From positions 43,957,135 to 44,021,134 of the forward strand of contig CALNVZ010003426.1 in the NCBI GenBank assembly GCA_940671915.1: 64,000 bases of DNA. Reading direction: 5' to 3'. This document shows, one piece after another, positions 57,701 through 64,000 of this stretch. This stretch comes from Paracentrotus lividus. Taxonomy: Eukaryota; Echinodermata; Echinoidea; Camarodonta; Echinidae. The notes beneath the pieces are model-generated. The model saw only the letters and a program-made list of their open reading frames with translations, did not search any database and was not told where the DNA came from. Within the stretch, counting starts at the first letter, position 1. Each line of letters begins with the position of its first letter. Both the position numbers and the translations under genes were made by a program.

Positions 57701-60370
57701 GATGGGTGGGGGGGGGGGTTCCAAGCTCGTATGTCCTTGAATCTCCCACAATGGAATCCGGATACGCTTATAATGTCGATAAATCAGTAGTGTTTAAACA
57801 GTGATTTAAAATTTAAGCCTAAATGATTATTATTGGCACACCAATTGCTATGAAAATCTTGTAATGCGAAAATTATATAGAGAATTGAAGGGAAACACAA
57901 AACATAAACGAATTTTAAATGAATGGGACGTTCTTAAAATTGAGTTCCTCTAAATGAAACTGATTGCCCGAACAGGCTAATTGGGTTCCTAAAACGATGC
58001 CTCTTTAATGATAAACCATAATGCTAAATTGTAATACATTAATGAAGTTTATGCGCCGGTTTAAAGATCTTTGTTTGCTGTATAAATAAAATTAAGTACG
58101 GGCAAAATAAGATTGAATGCAATACATAGAAATGGTTTTGCCCCAATTAAGTAGATTAAATGCTGTGATTAAAATAAAGCTTCGTGACTATTGAATGAAC
58201 TTGATTCCCGTATTTTAAAATTAAAATGGTCGATATCGATCGGAAAAAGGTATCGCTTTGAATTGTAATGAACCTTCTTAGGTTTGGAATGACAAACCTA
58301 TGATAATTGGGCGGGAAAACCTATAAAATGATTACTTTACCAAATATTCTGTCTCCCCGTTTTTCCCAGCGGACCGTCTCACTCTTTCCTCTTTTCCATT
58401 CACAACTCGATGCTTTTGTTATTAAACTCCCGGCCCCCTACTCCACCATAAGTGTACGGCCTGAGTTTGTCCACTGTCCCTACTTACTCCGCGACCAGCC
58501 CACCTCACTCTCTCCTCCCCCGCCTCCCCCCTCATGAGGACTACACACCTCCTAACACACACATCCGCTCCAACCATCTCTCCCCCTCGCTGCCCACCCT
58601 CTCTCTCTCATCTCTCTCTCTCTCTATCTCTCTCTCTCTCTGTTCTTTAGAACTCGCTAAAAGTTATGCTATAGAATTGTCATCGATTTTTTTTTTTTTT
58701 TTTTTTTTTTATTTATTTTATATTTTTTACTGCTTGATACAGTTTACTCTTATAAGGCTCTATACCATCTCTCTCTCCATCCCTTTATGTCATCATCCAA
58801 TACATGGACGTGTGAACACCTTGTTCATGAAGGTGTATGAGACTAATGAACTTTTGACCGTGTACCCATTGTCACGCATACGGATCAGTGGCGGGACTCT
58901 CACTGTTATTTCAACACTCACAAATATATACCTTCTGCTTTTATATGATATGACCTGCTTAGTAGTACAATGAACATGAACTAAGGGCATATTATACCAA
59001 GATCACGCCTTACAAATCATAGACATTATCTACAACATTTCGCACCTCTTTAAATCATTATCACCATCTCTTGACATTATTCCTTTAGTGTCTTTGTCGA
59101 CAAATGTCGAATGCTAACCATGCGTGGGTTACCAGCCAACATTTTATTGACTTTGACATGGTATCATCTCTGTTCTTTCTCCTTATTCAACAATCATGTC
59201 TCTCTCATAACAGTGTAAAACATCCCAAGAGACGTCACATTTTAGAATAATAATCCGTTTGACTCTCTCTGTGATTTACTATAAACTTGCCTGTGTTTTG
59301 TACGTCCTAGGTAATATTTCACAATGTTCCACAATACACGCCCACTTCTTCTATGAGCAGACAAGGGAGGATCCATAATTTCAATTAACACCCGGTAGTT
59401 TGCTAATCATTCATTAATAACCAGTACTGAGAAAAAATTAACTAGTTTAGAACCAACGCCCCCTTGCGAATGTTATTTCATGCGTTTGGCACATTCATTG
59501 ACTACATACTGTTATATTAAGCTGGATAAATTGACGGCATCCTCGCAATGTAAACCTAAACATCAGCAGTATTTCATGAGAGAAATGGATTAATATATAA
59601 AGAGAAGAATTAACATAGTTGCAAAAAATAATTGATTTATTTGTAATATGAGAATACATTCTCTGGACTATGGACGTATGCTTGTGGGTGTCTTAAATCA
59701 AGAGAGTGATATTTCATACGAGTGGATAGAAGTGCTATTTGTCACCTGCCTATCGAATGATAAATAACATTGAATTTGCGGGAAAAACTGAAGAGAACTG
59801 ATAGAAATAGGAGAGCAGGAGGAGGAGAGTGGTTAGAGAAGAGTGTGTAAGTTTGGGAGGCCTATATCCCTAGGAGATAGATATGATGCTATAAAACAAA
59901 AAATACAGTTCGTAATAATCTCTCAAAGACATTTACTAGGATATAGATAACATTGATGGGGTTTGGGTCAAACTCGGATGATGGAGTATTAATACGTCAC
60001 GCATATCATTTTGGACAAGATCGTCCACAAAGATAACACATAGGCCTCCAAATCCACGTACTTCATCAAAAATTACGTCAATTATAAAATCTTTCAAAAG
60101 TGAAATCATACAATAAAATCGACCAAATTCGGAATAAACAAACAGTTCAGGTGGACAACGCAACAGGTAGATACATGCCAAGGCACTAGATACCACCGAT
60201 ATTATGCACTGTGTTTAATACGCATACGTATTGCAGACGACACCAATGGTACGCAGAGAGCGCGTTTATGAAATGGTGCAAGAGAGAATGCTCTCCAAAA
60301 AGCGGGGTACGAAATTGACAAAGTAGTGAACAGCATAGCACCTACCTGTTCCACTCTCGTTTCTTTAGTC
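53101..60370. other. Long AT-rich gene-poor stretch
   Basis: Holds (CT)n at 54082-54103, 54722-54757, 57564-57583 and 58608-58641, poly-T at 57587-57612 and 58687-58710, and a (G)n near 57708. A possible minus-strand donor (GTAAGTAG) near 58485 has no convincing exon. Nothing else is recognised. Confidence 0.5.
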
Positions 60371-60372
60371 CA

Positions 60373-60617
60373 GGACCTGCTGGGACTTGGTGGAAGCCTC
60401 AAAACTCAGGCCATGTTTAGAACAGGCATGCGGACCCTCTCCGAGCGCTAGCGATGTTAGGTACCGGTACGAACGCCGGAGAAACCGACGTGCTGTCCTG
60501 CCGGGGCTTCGGCGAGTTTGTTCGCCCATTCCGCTTACGCTTATCCATTGCTGCACGGGCTCCGCCAGTAGGTGCACCTGTTCGCACTGCCCGATCATAG
60601 AAACTGTCGAGTTCTGA
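60373..60617 (+). CDS. Possible exon in a GC-rich island, unrecognised
   Basis: A strong acceptor (CCACTCTCGTTTCTTTAG ending at 60372) is followed by 81 codons to TGA at 60617, including LVEASKLRPCLEQACG. The other plus frame reads QDLLGLGGSLKTQAMF and stops at 60452. The minus strand is also open for 86 codons and has a donor-like GTAGGTGC at 60350-60343, so strand is undecided. No family recognised. It could equally be a non-coding first exon on the minus strand. Confidence 0.28.
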
Positions 60618-60779
60618 TTGTGCAAAACACGACCCAGACTAGGAGTGCAGGTGTCTCAGCGCCAAGACCTTCGTTCATGGTGGATGAGGTTAGACTTGGG
60701 TTGGCTTGATGTTGAAAGGTGGGAGCAGCTAAATCTACAGACTTCTATGTGCTAGAGTGACTACCATGTTGGCACCCTT

Positions 60780-62288
60780 GGATATCTGAAATGAATTAGA
60801 ATAATACAAGCAAACATACATCATAACATTTAATAAATAAAATTAAAACATCAGGTTCTATAGTTTTTTGCTCGAGTAATCTAAAAATATGTTTTCAAAT
60901 TTAGAATATTATACTTTGAGATACAAAATTAACAGGTGTATATGAATAGTGCACAATAGGGTCCAAAATTGCCAAAATGAAGATCTGAATCATATAAATT
61001 CAAATGAATGTATAAAATTCATTTATTGTAATTTTTGATCAGTAATAATAATTCCAACACTCTTTTTTTTTAAGTCTTGAATTCTATCGCCAAATAAATT
61101 CAACAAATATATCATTAATCATTTAAAACCAAAGGAGGCCTACAATAATTTAGCCAACTTCCATGGGCGTTTTAGGCAGTTTATAAGTATATCACATGTT
61201 CAATTAGATTGCTTGTTCGCACTTACAAAACCAAAATATTATACTTTGAGAATTATAGCCCGTAGGAAAATCATATACAGCATATTATATGCTCATCATT
61301 TTAAAATGTCACAAAAAATACTAGTAATATTGCATATTGTCGCATAATTGCAAATGAATTAATTACATTTCACAACCCAACAAATTAAATTACAGGGGGC
61401 GCTTAGATAAAAATAACAGAAAGAAGAAGTAGTGGTTTATTGGGTATCGAAATTAAGATGCGATCCTGCTTATCTATCGTTAGAATAATGGCTTGATAAT
61501 TAGAGGTTATCAGGTGTTTGTCACCGATTAAATAATACCTTTATACCTATGTGCCTTTATAATTATATGCCATTCTTCCTAATTATTGGTGTGTATTTTC
61601 ATTATTCTACCCAATAATCATTTTCTAGCGAACACCGGGTGTAGTTTATTATTTAAAATAAGTATCATCGGAATGACAATCGCTTCGTAAGCAGATTACA
61701 TTATGTGCTAATAATTTATTGCTATGATGACTGTAAAACACGATAAATTAAGCATACAAGAATTATTACCAGTATCTAATAATCGTAAAAAAAAAAAGGG
61801 GGCATTTTGTTTCTATATCCAACCACATTTGAAATTATTGTAAGTCAGAGTTATGAGTATTTTGGAGTGGTCGTAAAAACATTTATTTTGTATTCATCTC
61901 CATCAAATGTGGCAGCAAACAATAGCTTAAACTGTATGATTGATCTAGGAAAACTCCGTACGATGGCCAGCAAAATATTGACTTGTACATGGGATTGCTT
62001 TGAGTCTTCTCTTTTTATACCTTTTCTCATAAGTTTCCTGTCGTTCCTCCTTTCTTCTTGGTTTTATTTTGTGATTACTAAGCCGGATTTATTGGTGTTG
62101 ACATCATCTTATAGAGCACTGAGATCTGTTAGTTCTATGCGTATTTCTGTTCTCATGCCCCCTCACCACACACCCCCTAACCCCATGCTCCCCCCCCCAA
62201 ATAAAAAGACATTTTACTGGTATAATCTAAGACCAATCTGAGTAATTCCTTAATTAGACAATTATAATAATATTAGGAACCCCCCCTC

Positions 62289-62290
<2 letters not shown>
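60780..62290. other. AT-rich DNA without supported gene
   Basis: The 144-codon plus frame at 61807-62241 has a hydrophobic stretch but no splice context or known motif and ends in low-complexity proline codons. I regard it as random. Confidence 0.4.

Positions 62291-62332
<42 letters not shown>
62278..62332. repeat. C run and (CT)n microsatellite
   Basis: CCCCCCTCCCCCTCTCTCTC followed by CT repeats to 62331, about 57 bp before the exon at 62389. Confidence 0.95.
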
Positions 62333-62388
62333 ATGCTTTAATTTTCCCTTATTGGCAGGGTTTTTCTGCTTATTTTCTTTCATAACAG

Positions 62389-62520
62389 TACGATGTTCCT
62401 CGAGACTCCATCTACACGCTGCATACCATCGGGAACCTCAGCGCTCTTCAAAAAGTGTCAGTCGAGATAAAGCATGACAGACCTATGTGCGTCCAGAAAC
62501 TCTCTATCAATAACCCATGA
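62389..62520 (+). CDS. Exon with PLAT/LH2-like sequence, probably terminal
   Basis: A strong acceptor (TTATTTTCTTTCATAACAG ending at 62388) is followed by 43 codons and TGA at 62518-62520. The peptide YDVPRDSIYTLHTIGNL, then LQKVSVEIKHDRPMCVQKLS, follows the PLAT pattern of a short strand, a L..L.K..I.HD step and a final strand where W-L-x-x-V is usual. Here MCVQKLSI replaces the Trp. PLAT domains occur in lipases, lipoxygenases and polycystin/REJ proteins. Upstream exons were not identified in the window, and the family call is tentative. Confidence 0.45.
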   Translation, partial: YDVPRDSIYTLHTIGNLSALQKVSVEIKHDRPMCVQKLSINNP

Positions 62521-62872
62521 TTAAATTTTCCTTCGAGTCAATAAACTGACCGATCTCTGGTTCCATATTTTCACCACCCTAGCTACAGTTCCCCGCTAGT
62601 ATTTTTTTCTTTAGCTACTTCCCTGCTGCATTGCGATTGCTTACCACGTGCCCAAAATCGTTTTTAACAAATCAGTTTGGAGCAAATTGGCCCATGCCAT
62701 CAAGGCCCACTAAACATAACCTACCAAACATTTTAAGGTCTTGAGGTAGACTCGTGTGTTTGAATTGAATATAGCTGATAGGTAAAAAGACATGATCAAT
62801 GATTAAAAAATCAGTAATCGCCGAAGCACCCTTGAATGATTTAATCAACCGGATATAGTTTAAAAAACAAGA

Positions 62873-62940
62873 CGAACCTTCGAATATACGAATCTTCGGA
62901 ATAAAGAACCTTCGGATTACGAACCTTCGGATATAACCGG
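62873..62940. repeat. Short tandem repeat of GAACCTTCGGATTAC-like units
   Basis: GAACCTTCG, GAATCTTCGG, GAACCTTCGG and GAACCTTCGG recur with a ~16-bp period and end CCGGGTGC. An inverse-like CACCCTTGAATG...CCGGATATAG lies about 40 bp upstream, suggesting the end of an uncharacterised element. Confidence 0.6.
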
Positions 62941-64000
62941 GTGCTTACCACACAACCTACCCCCATGTGATTATGTTATTTTAACATTTATATCTAACCC
63001 TACATTACACCATGTCATCTCATCATTATGTGGTGTAAAATGATGTTACAATATTATATGTCTTCAATTTTCATATATAGGTCATGTGTTAATATTTATG
63101 ATATGTCACTCTATAAATTTATTACTTTACATGCCTCGTAAATGTCCCTAACGGCAATTCTAACGTCTGTATCTCTGAGTCTCCAACAGAATGTCAAGCA
63201 ATAGTGAAGTTGAAAATAATTAAATGGTATGGTAATATAGGTGAAAGAATTTTATCTCCACAAATTGTTCATACATGGTACTCTCGAGCCTTATAGTTAC
63301 ATATGAACCAATTGCGAAAACACTCTGTGGTATAAATCGAACCTACCCGTTTATGGGGTAGGTGTTATAAAAATGCTCACTAATTAAGCTGTAAGTTATT
63401 TAGTGTTTACTTGTTTTCAAGTTTATATGCCCTCAGGTTTTAGCCAACATAATAGGCTAACTAACAGACCCAGGTATGAGTTGCATGGTTCTTCATTAAG
63501 AAATTATTGGCCCAAAATGTGAATTGTAACGTCCATACCCGGTTCTCCCCTACTTTTCAAGATTGTTTATTATGAAAAGATTTCCTATTTATTTATTTTC
63601 TTCTTCTTTTTTTTAAGTTTCTCTATTTCTTTTCTCTGTTTCATTTAAAATAAATTTACTGTATCCAATGAAATAAGAGTTGTTTATTAATTTTATACGG
63701 TGCTGTCATATCATATATAGGTAAGCAAAATATTACAAAGAAAAAAGATTACACAAACTCCCAAATCGATCAGTGTCTCCACAACCAATCTCGCCACAAG
63801 AGTACGTATGTGAAGCCGAAAGAGGAAAGACAAGGACGCGATGCAATAATCTTCAATTTAGCAAGCTAATACCGCTCAACCAATACTCAATCCATGGAGT
63901 GAATCCTTATATAAAAAACCAGGACAATCATCCACCCGATGCAAGAATTAGTGACAAAAAATGACAATATTCGAATAACACATTGATTCTACAAAATAAT
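62941..64000. other. AT-rich DNA; one transposon-end-like stretch at 63513-63553
   Basis: GAATTGTAACGTCCATACCC followed by GGTTCTCCCCTAC resembles the right end of the 14811-17673 element (TTGTAAC..GGTCTCCCCTA) with a substitution. No left partner is visible. No gene recognised before the window ends. Confidence 0.4.

Noticed and set aside
61807-62241. 144-codon plus-strand frame with a hydrophobic segment
   Set aside because: AT-rich composition, a proline-rich low-complexity end, and no splice context or known motif; length is within chance for AT-rich DNA with few stops.

Overview
The window looks like AT-rich, repeat-laden nuclear DNA of an animal, most likely a marine invertebrate. A deuterostome such as an echinoderm would fit, but that is a guess from repeat texture and gene similarity. 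Evidence for a eukaryote: split genes with GT..AG introns, tRNA-derived sequences with Pol III terminators, abundant (CT)n, (CA)n and (TA)n microsatellites, Tc1/mariner DNA transposons, many terminal-inverted-repeat (TIR) elements, and two assembly gaps. There are no operons or bacterial features.

The one confidently identified gene is on the minus strand from about 30.4 to 18.6 kb: an orthologue of PRR5/Protor (HbrB-like domain), a rictor-binding subunit of mTOR complex 2. Seven exons with matching splice phases were read by eye (26567-26487, 25937-25889, 24926-24869, 24317-24226, 23600-23525, 23095-22745, 18899-18619). There is also a plausible first exon (30401-30373) and a possible extra in-phase exon (20954-20805). 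A second, small plus-strand gene of three exons (36034-37724, 74 codons) sits behind a CCAAT-type promoter region and was not recognised. A plus-strand exon at 62389-62520 resembles part of a PLAT/LH2 domain. Three further GC-richer islands (5.3, 46.3, 60.4 kb) could be exons but are weak.

Most of the rest is mobile and repetitive DNA. 0-6 kb: an ~85-bp tandem repeat, a palindrome-rich MITE, microsatellites and a 370-bp inverted-repeat element. 6.3-7.3 kb: gap, followed by a tRNA-Thr-like relic. 7.6-8.35 kb: a cluster of a ~20-bp motif in both orientations. 9.5-11.05 kb: a foldback element whose arms are oppositely oriented minisatellites. 14.6-17.7 kb: a 2.86-kb TIR element carrying two nested MITEs. 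21.9-22.6 kb: two further MITEs inside the PRR5 gene. 30.86-31.79 kb: a mariner-type inverted-repeat element. 34.5-34.9 kb: minisatellite. 39.6-40.4 kb: a 780-bp polypyrimidine tract leading into a tRNA-Met-like gene. 50.41-52.20 kb: a complete but decayed Tc1-like transposon.

40.5-47.7 kb is the oddest part. A T-rich array with remnants of a GIY-YIG-type (Penelope-like) retroelement occurs twice, either side of a 25-N gap. The left copy is shortened mainly by loss of T residues, which points to an unpolished, duplicated haplotype in the assembly rather than biology. I found no convincing undescribed functional system. The most unusual structures are the minisatellite-armed foldback, the nested TIR element and the duplicated T-depleted block.
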